Both the position numbers and the translations under genes were made by a program. From the IMG/VR virus record IMGVR_UViG_3300025326_000145, positions 1 through 31,499 of that record: a DNA stretch of 31,499 nt; one strand, written 5' to 3'. The DNA comes from a virus. The notes under the pieces are model-generated. The model ran no database searches. It was not told the DNA's origin and worked only from the letters and a program-made list of their open reading frames with translations. The stretch's first letter is position 1, and the number at the start of each line of letters is the position of its first letter. Of the stretch, positions 1-7,992 are shown one piece after another.

Positions 1-538
1 TGTTTGGCATGGCCCCGGTGTCGGCCGCTGCCGTGATCGTCACAACCGCGCCCGCGCCTACCGCCGTGTAGCCGTGCGTGCCAGTGAGCGTGTTGATGGC
101 GGCCGCGAGATTAGTGGCCGTCTGCGTGCGCGACGTGATCCAGTCGACCGCAGCGGAAATCAGATTGACGCCGTTGACAGTGATCTGGCTGATCTTGTTG
201 ACGCCGGCCGATTCTGTGCCGCGCAGAATTGTCACGCTGCCGGTAGCGAGCACTTCGGCGACCACAGGCGACGTAAGCCGTTGGTACAGCACGCCGGACG
301 GCATTGACGCCGACAAATCGGCAGAGCCGAACGCGTAAAGCTGCCCGAGCAATTGGGCCATGCCAAACGTGCCGGCCGGCAGTGTGTAAGTGCTGACGAG
401 CTTCTTGGCGCGCTCGATGTCGCCGCCGCGCGTCAGGTGCGCGTTCTGAATGTCCCAAAGTGTACCTGGCACGCCGGCAATGCGCGCACGGCGCCGATCA
501 AGTCCATATTTGAAGTCGTTGACTGCGAGATACGGCAT
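1..538 (-). CDS. Virion-associated protein, N-terminal part (runs off the window)
   Basis: The reading frame starts at ATG 538 and continues past base 1, so only about 179 N-terminal residues are visible. The start MPYLAVNDFKYGLDRRR, followed by a TRGGDIERAKK segment near residue 40, resembles the opening of large structural proteins of short-tailed phages that lie next to the adaptor gene. That similarity is from memory of the family, not a search. After about residue 60 the chain is rich in Ala, Thr, Val and Gly, as in beta-structured virion proteins. The start codon shares one base with the upstream adaptor stop (TAATG), so the two are probably translationally coupled. The function could be tail hub, stabilisation or appendage protein; the visible part does not decide. 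Confidence 0.7.
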   Translation of the reverse strand, partial: MPYLAVNDFKYGLDRRRARIAGVPGTLWDIQNAHLTRGGDIERAKKLVSTYTLPAGTFGMAQLLGQLYAFGSADLSASMPSGVLYQRLTSPVVAEVLATGSVTILRGTESAGVNKISQITVNGVNLISAAVDWITSRTQTATNLAAAINTLTGTHGYTAVGAGAVVTITAAADTGAMPN

Positions 539-1233
539 TACCGCACCTGCACGACGATGCCGCCCGATGAACGATCTGCCCCGCCAGTACCGATGAAGCT
601 GGCCTTCGAGGTGGCCTTGGCGTTGCCCTTCAACGTCGTCAAGCGTTGCTGTGCCATCTGCAGCTTCGCGCCGGCGTCCTTCATGCCCGCGCCGGCGCCG
701 AGTTCGGCCGCGCAGAACAGTACAATCAGGTGATCGTCGAGGTCGGCCGGGTCTTCGTCGTTCACGAGTTGGCGAAGCTTGCGGATCGCCCGGTATTGCA
801 TCGTGCAATTGTTGCTGATCGGGATCGGCCACACCTCGATTTGCTCTTTGGCGCTATCCCAACGGATGTCCCACTTCTGCACCGGGTCCGAACGAACGTC
901 GTTGTCGGGGTTATGAAGCGCGTAGTCCTCGAAGCCGATGCCGCGCGTGATGCGTTGTGGCTGGCCCGAGAAGAACGTCACCGCCTCTTCGATGCGATCG
1001 AAATTGAAGGCGGTCGGCACGTCGTAGTATCGCTGGCCCGCGCTCAAAGTGATCGGCGCGGAAACTTGGCGAAGGAACGGCCAGTCGTAGCCGTCATAGA
1101 GCACCGCCTGAGTGCGGACCAGCGTTTGTTTCAGGGTATACAAATCGTCGACGCCGACCGCGACGCTGTTCGAGCGCCGGAGCTCGGAGCGAAGCATCGA
1201 AATCAGCGTCGAGAATTGCGTTCCCCTTGCCAT
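538..1233 (-). CDS. Head-tail adaptor-like protein
   Basis: This 231-residue protein looks like the adaptor that sits under the portal ring in short-tailed phages and joins it to the tail. The N-terminal half has helical segments (STLISMLRSELRRS, then a VDDLYTLKQTLVRTQ helix). It is followed by a DWPFLRQ segment and AGQRYYDVPTAFNFDRIE, a pattern I associate with SU10-type adaptor proteins. The C-terminal third is helical and Ala-rich. I chose ATG 1233 because it begins the recognisable domain and follows the upstream stop by one base; the frame is open further upstream, but that sequence is Arg/Ser/Pro-rich out-of-frame shadow. The neighbours (decoration, capsid, portal upstream; virion protein downstream) fit. 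A P22 gp4-like connector is the main alternative. Confidence 0.7.
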   Translation of the reverse strand: MARGTQFSTLISMLRSELRRSNSVAVGVDDLYTLKQTLVRTQAVLYDGYDWPFLRQVSAPITLSAGQRYYDVPTAFNFDRIEEAVTFFSGQPQRITRGIGFEDYALHNPDNDVRSDPVQKWDIRWDSAKEQIEVWPIPISNNCTMQYRAIRKLRQLVNDEDPADLDDHLIVLFCAAELGAGAGMKDAGAKLQMAQQRLTTLKGNAKATSKASFIGTGGADRSSGGIVVQVR

Positions 1234-1234
1234 G

Positions 1235-1687
1235 TCAGGCCAGAATATCGGCGGGTGTGACGGCGTTCTTCGTGATCTGTCCCTTGGCGTTCCGCATCGG
1301 CTGCGGTTTCTCTGCCAGCGGCGCCGCAACGACGGTGCGCACAATAACTTCCTTGTCGTCGTCTTCGTCACCTTCGAGGATGGCGTCGGTGACGTCTTCC
1401 TCGACCACCGGCGTGTATTCCTGCGGCAGCGGCAAGGTGTCGACACCGAACAGCCGTTGAACGATCGCCGCGCCGGGGAGTTCGCCGAAGTGATAATTGG
1501 CGGCCAGCCGTTTACGTTCGGCACGATCCGACCGCTTCACGCTTCCGCACTCTTCACATTCAACGATGGCGTCGGCGCCCTTGTGCAGAAACGACAAAAC
1601 CGCGATTTCCGCGGCCGTGACATCCTGCTTGCGAACCTCCGTGAACAATTCTCCGTTTACGCGCAGTTTGATGTTGTAGATTTTCAT
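1235..1687 (-). CDS. Hypothetical protein with a CxxC motif, late operon
   Basis: I do not recognise this 150-residue protein. A CEEC motif near residue 45 could be half of a metal site, but no second Cys pair is visible. The middle is acidic (EEDVTDAILEGDEDDDKE, about residues 95-115) and the C-terminus has a basic NAKGQITKN stretch. It lies between the decoration-like gene and the adaptor gene, and its stop is one base from the adaptor start, so it belongs to the late transcript. A GGGAG ribosome-binding site lies about nine bases before ATG 1687. Its position suggests a head-completion or virion-assembly role, but that is inferred from neighbours only. Confidence 0.75.
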   Translation of the reverse strand: MKIYNIKLRVNGELFTEVRKQDVTAAEIAVLSFLHKGADAIVECEECGSVKRSDRAERKRLAANYHFGELPGAAIVQRLFGVDTLPLPQEYTPVVEEDVTDAILEGDEDDDKEVIVRTVVAAPLAEKPQPMRNAKGQITKNAVTPADILA

Positions 1688-1727
1688 GTTGGGAGCTCCC
1701 TTTTGTGTGAGTCCTTGGCAGTAAATG

Positions 1728-1752
1728 CCGGATGGCCTTTAGGGCCATCCGG
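1728..1752 (-). terminator. Strong hairpin downstream of the decoration-like gene
   Basis: A perfect 10-bp stem (CCGGATGGCC pairing with GGCCATCCGG) with a five-base loop lies between the decoration-like gene and the Cys-motif gene. There is no clear U tract after the stem on the minus strand, so it may be a partial terminator, an mRNA-stabilising 3' end or a processing site rather than a full stop. Downstream genes have their own ribosome-binding sites and must still be transcribed. Confidence 0.5.
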
Positions 1753-1774
1753 TATTATTCGTCAGCTAAGTCGA

Positions 1775-3295
1775 TCAGCCCGCGTACTGCGCGACGCCGT
1801 CGTCGCTCGGATCGGGCAGGATCGCGGCCATCGCGTATCCGATCGTTCCGTCCGGAGCCGTGGCCGGGCTGTAGGTGCCGCGGGTATCGCCCGAGGTGCC
1901 GGTGGCCGCAGTGGTAACGCCACCAACGAACGTACCGTCAACGCCAGTCACCTTGTTCATCGCCGAAACAATCTCGATGACCTTTTGCGCCAGGTCGGAG
2001 TCGTTCTGGTTCTGCACGATGCTGTCGGTGCGGAGCAGATTGTGCTGCGCCGCGATGCCGGCCATTGCGTCGGCTTCGTCCATGTTCTGGATTTTCACGA
2101 GGAAGTAGCCGCTGCCGGCCGAGAACGCCGTGCCACTTGCGGCCGCTTCGATCGAGAACGTGTCCGAAGCGGAACCGGTGTTGGCGCCAGAAACGGCAGC
2201 GCCAGCGGTGAGTTCACCCTTGGCGCTCGTGCTGGCTTCCGTCAGTACGCAAGTCGACGGCGAGGTGCCAACGTCGGTCGTGCCGATTTCCATGTTGTAG
2301 GTGCGAGCAGCGCCCGCACCAACACCGGGAACATCGGTCACGAACGACCAATCCAGGATTTTGAACTTGTATCCCGGTGTGTACGCCGTAATGGCGTCAA
2401 TCGCGTTCGCTGTAGCGTCCATTGTGTGCGGGAACGTCAGCGTTGTCACGCCAACCCCTGCGGCCCAAGTCGTGGCCGCCGAGCCAGTCGTGTTGTCGGT
2501 GATCGCCGCGCCGACGCTGGAACCGTCCGCGAGGGTATTGTCGTGCGTGCCGGAATCGCCGGTGCTGTCGGTCAATGTGACGACGGCTTCGACAATCTCG
2601 GTGCCGCTTTCCAACTCGGAAACAACGTACGCCGAATTCGGAACGAAGACAGGCAGACCGAGCACAACACCGGTGCCGAGCGTGGCACTGGTGACGGTGG
2701 CGTTGGTCGTAACGCTCGTGATCGACTTGAACGCCTTCTTGCCGGTGTGCGACGTGCCGCTGGCCGACGTCTCGACAACGACGTTACCGTCGACATCGAG
2801 GCCGGTGATCGTGATGATCGCCGTGTTCGTCCATGCGCCGACGACGTTACGAGGAACGTCGAAGGTGGCACCGACAGCGCCGTTCAGAAGGAACGCGGTG
2901 CCGGCACCGGTAACAGTCTGCGACGCGGAAAGACCGTCCGCATCGGCCAGGTCCGGCGAGCCGAGGTTAATGAGGTGCAGCGGCGCCTTGACGACGCCGT
3001 CAGCCAGGGTGTCGTTTTCGGGAGTACCGTCGTCGTCGCCTTGGCGATCCAGTTGCAGACGGACGAGAGTGCCGGCCGGCAGCGTGGTTGAGCCAAGGTA
3101 GGTGACAGTGAACGTGGTGGCGCCGAACGAGATTGAGAAGTCGACGGGCGAGGTCCGCACGGCGCCAAGCGCAAGCATCTTGTGGGCGTGCGCGTGGTCA
3201 TATGAGCCTGCGCCGCGACCGGCCGGATAGCTGACGGCGAACGTGCCGTTGTCAGCAACCGCCGAAGCGAGGGTGTGAGAGATATTGTCGAACAT
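1775..3295 (-). CDS. Decoration-like virion structural protein
   Basis: This 506-residue protein is rich in Thr, Ala, Gly and Val with very little charge, and has many short alternating hydrophobic stretches (for example VGAWTNTAIITITGLDVDGN), typical of stacked beta-sandwich virion proteins. It starts at ATG 3295 with a GGAAC ribosome-binding site about eight bases upstream. It follows the major capsid gene directly, the usual place for a head decoration protein. The N-terminal 120 residues (SYPAGRGAGSYDHAHAHKML and the DRQGDD region) look like a small capsid-binding domain; the rest could form head fibres. No enzymatic motif is seen. Hairpins on both sides suggest separate mRNA dosage for this gene. 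Decoration is inferred from position and composition; a minor tail protein is the alternative. Confidence 0.65.
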   Translation of the reverse strand: MFDNISHTLASAVADNGTFAVSYPAGRGAGSYDHAHAHKMLALGAVRTSPVDFSISFGATTFTVTYLGSTTLPAGTLVRLQLDRQGDDDGTPENDTLADGVVKAPLHLINLGSPDLADADGLSASQTVTGAGTAFLLNGAVGATFDVPRNVVGAWTNTAIITITGLDVDGNVVVETSASGTSHTGKKAFKSITSVTTNATVTSATLGTGVVLGLPVFVPNSAYVVSELESGTEIVEAVVTLTDSTGDSGTHDNTLADGSSVGAAITDNTTGSAATTWAAGVGVTTLTFPHTMDATANAIDAITAYTPGYKFKILDWSFVTDVPGVGAGAARTYNMEIGTTDVGTSPSTCVLTEASTSAKGELTAGAAVSGANTGSASDTFSIEAAASGTAFSAGSGYFLVKIQNMDEADAMAGIAAQHNLLRTDSIVQNQNDSDLAQKVIEIVSAMNKVTGVDGTFVGGVTTAATGTSGDTRGTYSPATAPDGTIGYAMAAILPDPSDDGVAQYAG

Positions 3296-3332
3296 GAGAC
3301 AAGTTCCTTTCGTGAACGGGGGACCAGAAAGT

Positions 3333-3360
3333 GTGACCGTCGCTTTTCAGCAACGGTCAC
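3333..3360 (-). terminator. Hairpin between capsid and decoration-like genes
   Basis: GTGACCGT (3333-3340) pairs with ACGGTCAC (3353-3360) around a 12-base centre that can extend the stem by one or two pairs. It lies in the 78-base gap after the major capsid gene. No long U tract follows on the minus strand, so partial termination or mRNA 3'-end stabilisation of the capsid message is more likely than complete termination. Confidence 0.45.
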
Positions 3361-3373
3361 TCATTCCAACACA

Positions 3374-4417
3374 TCAGGCGATCGAATAGACGCCTTGAAC
3401 ATTTCGGCGCCGGCAAATGAGGCCGCCCGCCCAGGTCACAGCGCGATAGTAGACGTACTTGTTCTCGGGACGCGCCGGGGTGTGCTTCTTCATGTTCTCG
3501 CCGTCGATGACCATCGGATAGATGTGACGGGTATCGAGGGCGAACAGATACTTCGCCAGGCCCATGTCGTCGAGCGTCGGGTCATACACGATGTCGACGC
3601 CTTTGAACGTCATGTCGGAAATCGACGGGTCGATCTTGCCGCTCTTCGCCCAACCTTCCTGCGTGAAGTTACCCTTCGACCGGAGCTCGGCTTCGAGCGC
3701 CGCGATGGCGTCGGAACCGGCGTAGATCTTGTTGGTCTTCCCGCCGTACCGGCGCAACTGCCGGAACTCGGTCTGCAGTTTGTTGGTCAAGAGCAGATCG
3801 CCGGGCGTCGAAGTGACGACGCCAAGTGACGCGCGGTTGCGCCACCAGGTCAACGCGTTCTGATCGAGGCCGGCCACGACGGTTGCCGAGGTCGGATCGT
3901 TCAGGACGAACGAGCGCAGGCCGGGAACTTCCTTGGAATCCTGCGAGCCGTCTTTCCAGAACATGAGGTTGAAACCGCGGTCGATGCCTTCCTGCATGTC
4001 TTCGAGCTTGTCTTGAAGCAGGTTGGCGAGCGCGGTCTTCTCGCGATCGGTGTGGTTGGTTTCACCGCTGCCGTCCGTGCTGTCGCTGACGGAGATACCG
4101 TCGTTGAGCAGTTCGTGCATCGTGATCTGGATGCCGGCGTGAATGAGCTTCCATGGATACGTCGCCGTCTTGATGTTCGCCGGGTTGGCGTACGTGACGG
4201 TGTCGTCGTTTTCGAAGCCTTGGATTTCCGTGGTGTATTCACCCTTCACGCGAACGGTGATGTTTCCCTTGCCACCGGGAAAGGTTTTGACGCGCTTCAT
4301 CATGTCATCGAGAAACGGCTTGTCTTGAAGCGTCTGCGAGGTGACAGTGCCGCGCTCAAAATGATAGTCGATCGCCGCATTGGCGATGTTTTCGAGTTCC
4401 TGGGACATAAAGGGCAT
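3374..4417 (-). CDS. Major capsid protein
   Basis: This 347-residue protein is the best candidate for the coat subunit that forms the icosahedral head. It follows a scaffold-like gene and precedes a decoration-like gene, and the portal and terminase genes are upstream in the same operon. It has a helical N-terminus (SQELENIANAAIDYHFERG), an extended region with FPGGKGNITVRVKGEYTTEI near residue 50, and a C-terminus typical of phage coat proteins, where VYYRAVTWAGGLICRRRNVQ recalls 'gg..n.r..g' endings. The ribosome-binding site AAAGGA lies about nine bases before ATG 4417 and favours it over the Met four codons later. An HK97-like fold is expected for the family but cannot be proved from the sequence alone. 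Confidence 0.8.
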   Translation of the reverse strand: MPFMSQELENIANAAIDYHFERGTVTSQTLQDKPFLDDMMKRVKTFPGGKGNITVRVKGEYTTEIQGFENDDTVTYANPANIKTATYPWKLIHAGIQITMHELLNDGISVSDSTDGSGETNHTDREKTALANLLQDKLEDMQEGIDRGFNLMFWKDGSQDSKEVPGLRSFVLNDPTSATVVAGLDQNALTWWRNRASLGVVTSTPGDLLLTNKLQTEFRQLRRYGGKTNKIYAGSDAIAALEAELRSKGNFTQEGWAKSGKIDPSISDMTFKGVDIVYDPTLDDMGLAKYLFALDTRHIYPMVIDGENMKKHTPARPENKYVYYRAVTWAGGLICRRRNVQGVYSIA

Positions 4418-4452
4418 TGATGCGGTCCTTTGCAGTTACCGCTCGCCTTCCG

Positions 4453-5511
4453 TTACCCTGCCGCCAACGTATTGTTGATGACGTCCATGAGGTTTTTGGG
4501 TTTCGGTCGCGAGCTTTGCGAAGCCGATCCAGTCACAGGGTTGACCGCTCTGCGGGGCGATCCAAAACGCTTCAACTCTTCGTTGACGCGCTTGAGAGCC
4601 ACCTCGGACATATCAACCGCCTCTTGCGGCGACTTCGGGAACCATCCCGGCGTCGTGCGTTGTCGGCGGGCCATGTCGAGTTCAACGAGTTCTGCGACTC
4701 GATCCTTCTTCAACGGCCAATCGGGGTCGATTTTTGCCTTGGTCTTTTCCCAATCCGTTGCGGACTTCGCGACCGTATCGACGTGCGACTGCAAGGCTTC
4801 CTGCTGTTGCTCCATCTGCGAGCGATTTCGCTCTTCCGTTGATCGCGTTTCGGTCAATTGACCTCTGGCGCGGAGGGTCGAAATTTCGCGAGCGCGCTCT
4901 TCGGTGATGAAACCTTCATCGACTTCCTTTTTCAGGTCGTCGGGAAGAACGACACCATTGAGCTTCTGCAACTCGACCACAATCGGGATAAGTTGCTCGT
5001 ACGCTTTCACGGGGTCGTTTCGTACCAGCGCCATCAATTCGAGCCCGCGATCCAAGTCCTGCGGGGTTAGGTTCGACTTGTTGACGAAGTTCACCAGTCG
5101 ATCGAAGCCTTCGGCTTTGGGCTGCACCTCGGAGAGTTGCTGCTTGAAGTCGCCAATCTGCGATCGAAAACGCTCGATGCTCTTTTGGGTCTTCCGCGGG
5201 AGAAGCTTTTCCTCTGCAGGTGTGAGCTCGACCGCGTCTTTGTCCGTCCCGGCAGCTTTGGGTTTACCCTCGGCGTCCGAACCCGACTCGGAGAGGGGCG
5301 ATTTCTCCTGCTTGCCATCCAGCGCCGCGTTAACGGCGTCGAGCATGGACTTCGGCCCTTTTTCCGGCTCCGCAGCGGACGGATCCGCGGCATCTACGTC
5401 CTGGTCTTCAATTGTTGCCTCGGTTGACGCTTCCGTGGCCGATTTTACGTCTTCCAACGCCGACTGTTCGCCTTCGTTGTCAATTTCAGTTCCGGCGACG
5501 AGTCCGGGCAT
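4453..5511 (-). CDS. Capsid scaffolding protein
   Basis: This 352-residue protein is highly charged, lacks hydrophobic-core patterning in its first 100 residues (acidic, with runs such as EDQDVDAADPSAAEPEKGP), and has a long helical, probably coiled-coil centre (KTQKSIERFRSQIGDFKQQL onward, about residues 115-240). A basic Pro/Ser-rich tail ends in NLMDVINNTLAAG. Scaffolds use such a C-terminal helix to bind coat protein. It lies immediately upstream of the major capsid gene. The start at ATG 5511 is supported by an AGGAGGTGA ribosome-binding site four bases upstream; the frame is open 13 codons further but without such a site. No Ser/His protease signature is visible, so a combined scaffold-protease is unlikely. 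Confidence 0.75.
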   Translation of the reverse strand: MPGLVAGTEIDNEGEQSALEDVKSATEASTEATIEDQDVDAADPSAAEPEKGPKSMLDAVNAALDGKQEKSPLSESGSDAEGKPKAAGTDKDAVELTPAEEKLLPRKTQKSIERFRSQIGDFKQQLSEVQPKAEGFDRLVNFVNKSNLTPQDLDRGLELMALVRNDPVKAYEQLIPIVVELQKLNGVVLPDDLKKEVDEGFITEERAREISTLRARGQLTETRSTEERNRSQMEQQQEALQSHVDTVAKSATDWEKTKAKIDPDWPLKKDRVAELVELDMARRQRTTPGWFPKSPQEAVDMSEVALKRVNEELKRFGSPRRAVNPVTGSASQSSRPKPKNLMDVINNTLAAG

Positions 5512-5616
5512 ACAGTCACCTCCTGATATAGCTGTCGATTGCTCGACCAAGCAACATCAGTCGCATATTTCAACAAGCCACGCAACTTTATGTCGTGGAT
5601 GCCGATTTCATCGCAA

Positions 5617-5778
5617 TTAAATTAGTTTCCGACGCGCCGACCAGGCCAGAGCGAGCACCAGCGAAACCACAACGGCCGCGGCGCCCCACTCGTTCGAACC
5701 AAAGAGGTTCGAGGCGAATCCGGCGATAGACGCCACAAGCAGCAGCCACAGGATAACTTCGCCCGCTATTTGGCCCAT
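5617..5778 (-). CDS. Possible small two-span membrane protein
   Basis: This 53-residue frame lies between the portal and scaffold genes and encodes two strongly hydrophobic segments (about residues 6-22 and 32-47) separated by a short polar FGSNEWG turn, ending in the basic RRKLI. The size and two-span shape suit a class II holin or other phage membrane protein. ATG 5778 has no clear ribosome-binding site; a TTG at 5799 would add seven residues. Support comes from the clear hydrophobic pattern and the otherwise empty 320-base gap. The absence of an adjacent endolysin gene argues against a confident holin call. Confidence 0.45.
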   Translation of the reverse strand: MGQIAGEVILWLLLVASIAGFASNLFGSNEWGAAAVVVSLVLALAWSARRKLI

Positions 5779-5831
5779 GACGGACTGTACCACAGGCAAT
5801 TATCCCGTGAAAGTGCCGACTTACGCCGACA

Positions 5832-7988
5832 TTAGCCGACAGACATGGGCGCCGGGTTCATATTCTGCGGTTCTCCGAGCGGAATGCCGGGCCGTGGCAT
5901 TGGGTTCGCACCTTGCGGACCCTGCGCCGCCGGGTCGGTTGGTCCGCCGGCGGGCGCCGCGTCCAAAACGCCGTCGGCCGCCTGTTCGAGCGTCGCGAAT
6001 TTGGTGTTGGTCGCCTGAATGGACGGCAGGCCTTCCACGACCGCGCCCTCGGCGTCGATGTCGCTCAAATCCGTGAGCTTCTGCGCCCACGGCGTCGGAT
6101 TGATGCCGGGCAACTGCAAGACGAACGGCATGACGCCCTTGAGGTTGGCGAGTTCGGCGGCGCGGTTCGGCCGGCCGGACGAGCCGGCGCGGATGTCGAG
6201 CAGGATGTCCTTCGAAATCTCGTCGCGCTTGATTTGCAACTCGGGCCACACAGCGCCCGGCCCAACAATCTCGACGACGGTTTCCTTGGAGAGCTCCTGC
6301 AGCATCATTTCACCGGTGGCTTGCGCCAGCGCCGAGAGAAGATCGTCAAGGTCGTCGACATTGTCCGCCGCGGACACGGAGCGGCCGCTGGCGGCGATGC
6401 TTTCGGCGGTCGCGGTGACGCCGCCGTCCGGCTGGCCTAGCTGCGACTCGGACGAGCCGAGAATGCGCAAGATATCCTCATATTCCGGAGCGACGTCGTA
6501 GAGCATTGGATCAAGCGGATGCTGCTTCATGGGCTGCAGCACCTTTTCGGCGTCCTGGCCGGGCAGAAGCCCTTGCAGTTCCAAGAACTCGCCGCTCTGC
6601 GCGTTTTGCAGCTTGACCTTGTCCTCGTCGAGCAACACGCCCTTCGGCCCGACGTATTTCGGCCGGTTCTGGAAGCGATGCTCCCTGCGAGCCTGGCGCG
6701 CGCGATTGAATTCGGCCGCCGGATGGCGAGCGAGCCACACGTCGGACAGCGGGAAAATCTTCTTCTTGGATTCGACCTCGTTGAAGACCAGCGGGAACAG
6801 ATTCCAGAAGCGGTTGAGCCACACGTCGGGCGGCGCCGGCTCCTTGAAAAAGTCCTTGTAGCCGTCGCAGATCGTCATGACCTGCTGGTTCTTCTTGTCG
6901 TGAATTTCCCAAACCTTGTATGTTGACTTGTCCGGCTTGCCGCCCTCGCCGGACGAACGCGCGGGTTCCTGATAGCTCGCGCCGCAGTCCTTCATGTCGA
7001 TCTTGTACGTCTCAAGGATGTCGTCGTCATCCATGTCGAACTCGTGGGCGTAGAATCGCGCGCCGACCAGCGTTTTGAGGTTACGGCACTTCTTGTCGAC
7101 GATGATTTCATCGGACGCCGGGAAATCGAACACCGGCCCTTCACGCACGATCAAATCTTCCTGCGCCTGCAAGTCTTGCAGATTCAGACGCAATTCTTCG
7201 AGCTTTGCGGAGTCATCGTCAACGTCGCCGCCTTCCAATCGGGCCAGAGTGGCCTCGATCGCCGCGATCTTGCTGGTCACGTCGCTAATCTGCGCCGTAA
7301 TTTCCGGCCGCTTTTCAAGCACGCGTTGAAAGCCGAGCTTCACGTAGCCGACGCTGCAGACCTTCGTGCGGCGCACCAGTGACTTGAAAAGCTGCTTGTA
7401 GCCGGCCTGCTGGTCCCGCATAAAATAGTCCCACAAGATTTCCATCGTCTTTGCGAGCCGGTCGATCATGACGTTGTAAGCGCGCACATTTTCGGCGTCG
7501 TCGAGAATGGCTTTGACGTTGGGATCAACCGGCGGCGGCATCGCGCCGGCCTGCTGCGCCATAACGGCCATCTGCTGATACTGCTGCGCGGCCTGGCGCG
7601 CTTGATCGAGCGACGACATCGTGCCGTCCCAAACCGTATTCATCAGCCGCTTGCGGCGCTTGGCCTGCGCCTGCGGATCCTTGGCGTAAAGCGTCGCGAC
7701 CGACTGATTGATGTGACGCGTCAGAATCGGCGCGACGTAATTCTTGTCATCTTTCGTCCAGGCGTCATCGGCGCCCTGCTCCGCAAGCGTAATGCACTTC
7801 TGCATTCGCTTGAACACGTCATCCCAATGCGCTTTGCTCTTCTTGACCCGTTCGGTCCACTCCTTCACAAGCGCCTCACGTTTGGGATCGACGGTTTTAT
7901 CGTTCTTGTCCGTAGATGGCACCGCGGCGCCCACGTCGGTGTCGGCCGTCGTCTCGTCGACGTGCGTTTCGGTTTCCAAGTCAGCCAT
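5832..7988 (-). CDS. Portal protein
   Basis: This 718-residue protein is probably the dodecameric portal through which DNA enters and leaves the head. Its size matches the large portals of P22-like and related short-tailed phages (about 700-730 residues). It begins right after the large terminase and comes before scaffold and capsid, the canonical order. Seen features: an N-terminal helix-rich part with AYNVMIDRLAKTMEILWDYF near residue 160, a predicted coiled coil at about 225-270 (ITAQISDVTSKIAAIEATLA), the DFPASDEIIVDKKCRNLKTL region near residue 290, and a Gln/Pro-rich flexible C-terminus. The start may be ATG 7988 or the GTG one codon earlier; GGTGA lies just upstream, overlapping the end of the terminase gene. 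Confidence 0.85.
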   Translation of the reverse strand: MADLETETHVDETTADTDVGAAVPSTDKNDKTVDPKREALVKEWTERVKKSKAHWDDVFKRMQKCITLAEQGADDAWTKDDKNYVAPILTRHINQSVATLYAKDPQAQAKRRKRLMNTVWDGTMSSLDQARQAAQQYQQMAVMAQQAGAMPPPVDPNVKAILDDAENVRAYNVMIDRLAKTMEILWDYFMRDQQAGYKQLFKSLVRRTKVCSVGYVKLGFQRVLEKRPEITAQISDVTSKIAAIEATLARLEGGDVDDDSAKLEELRLNLQDLQAQEDLIVREGPVFDFPASDEIIVDKKCRNLKTLVGARFYAHEFDMDDDDILETYKIDMKDCGASYQEPARSSGEGGKPDKSTYKVWEIHDKKNQQVMTICDGYKDFFKEPAPPDVWLNRFWNLFPLVFNEVESKKKIFPLSDVWLARHPAAEFNRARQARREHRFQNRPKYVGPKGVLLDEDKVKLQNAQSGEFLELQGLLPGQDAEKVLQPMKQHPLDPMLYDVAPEYEDILRILGSSESQLGQPDGGVTATAESIAASGRSVSAADNVDDLDDLLSALAQATGEMMLQELSKETVVEIVGPGAVWPELQIKRDEISKDILLDIRAGSSGRPNRAAELANLKGVMPFVLQLPGINPTPWAQKLTDLSDIDAEGAVVEGLPSIQATNTKFATLEQAADGVLDAAPAGGPTDPAAQGPQGANPMPRPGIPLGEPQNMNPAPMSVG

Positions 7989-7992
7989 CACG

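Noticed and set aside
1112-3091. 659-residue open frame on the plus strand
   Set aside because: It runs antisense through the adaptor, Cys-motif and decoration-like genes, is Arg/Val/Gly-rich without domain patterns and has no ribosome-binding site. Long antisense frames are expected in GC-rich DNA.
5512-5616. Promoter in the gap upstream of the scaffold gene
   Set aside because: No convincing -35/-10 pair was found; the gap can be explained by the scaffold leader with its strong AGGAGGTGA site.
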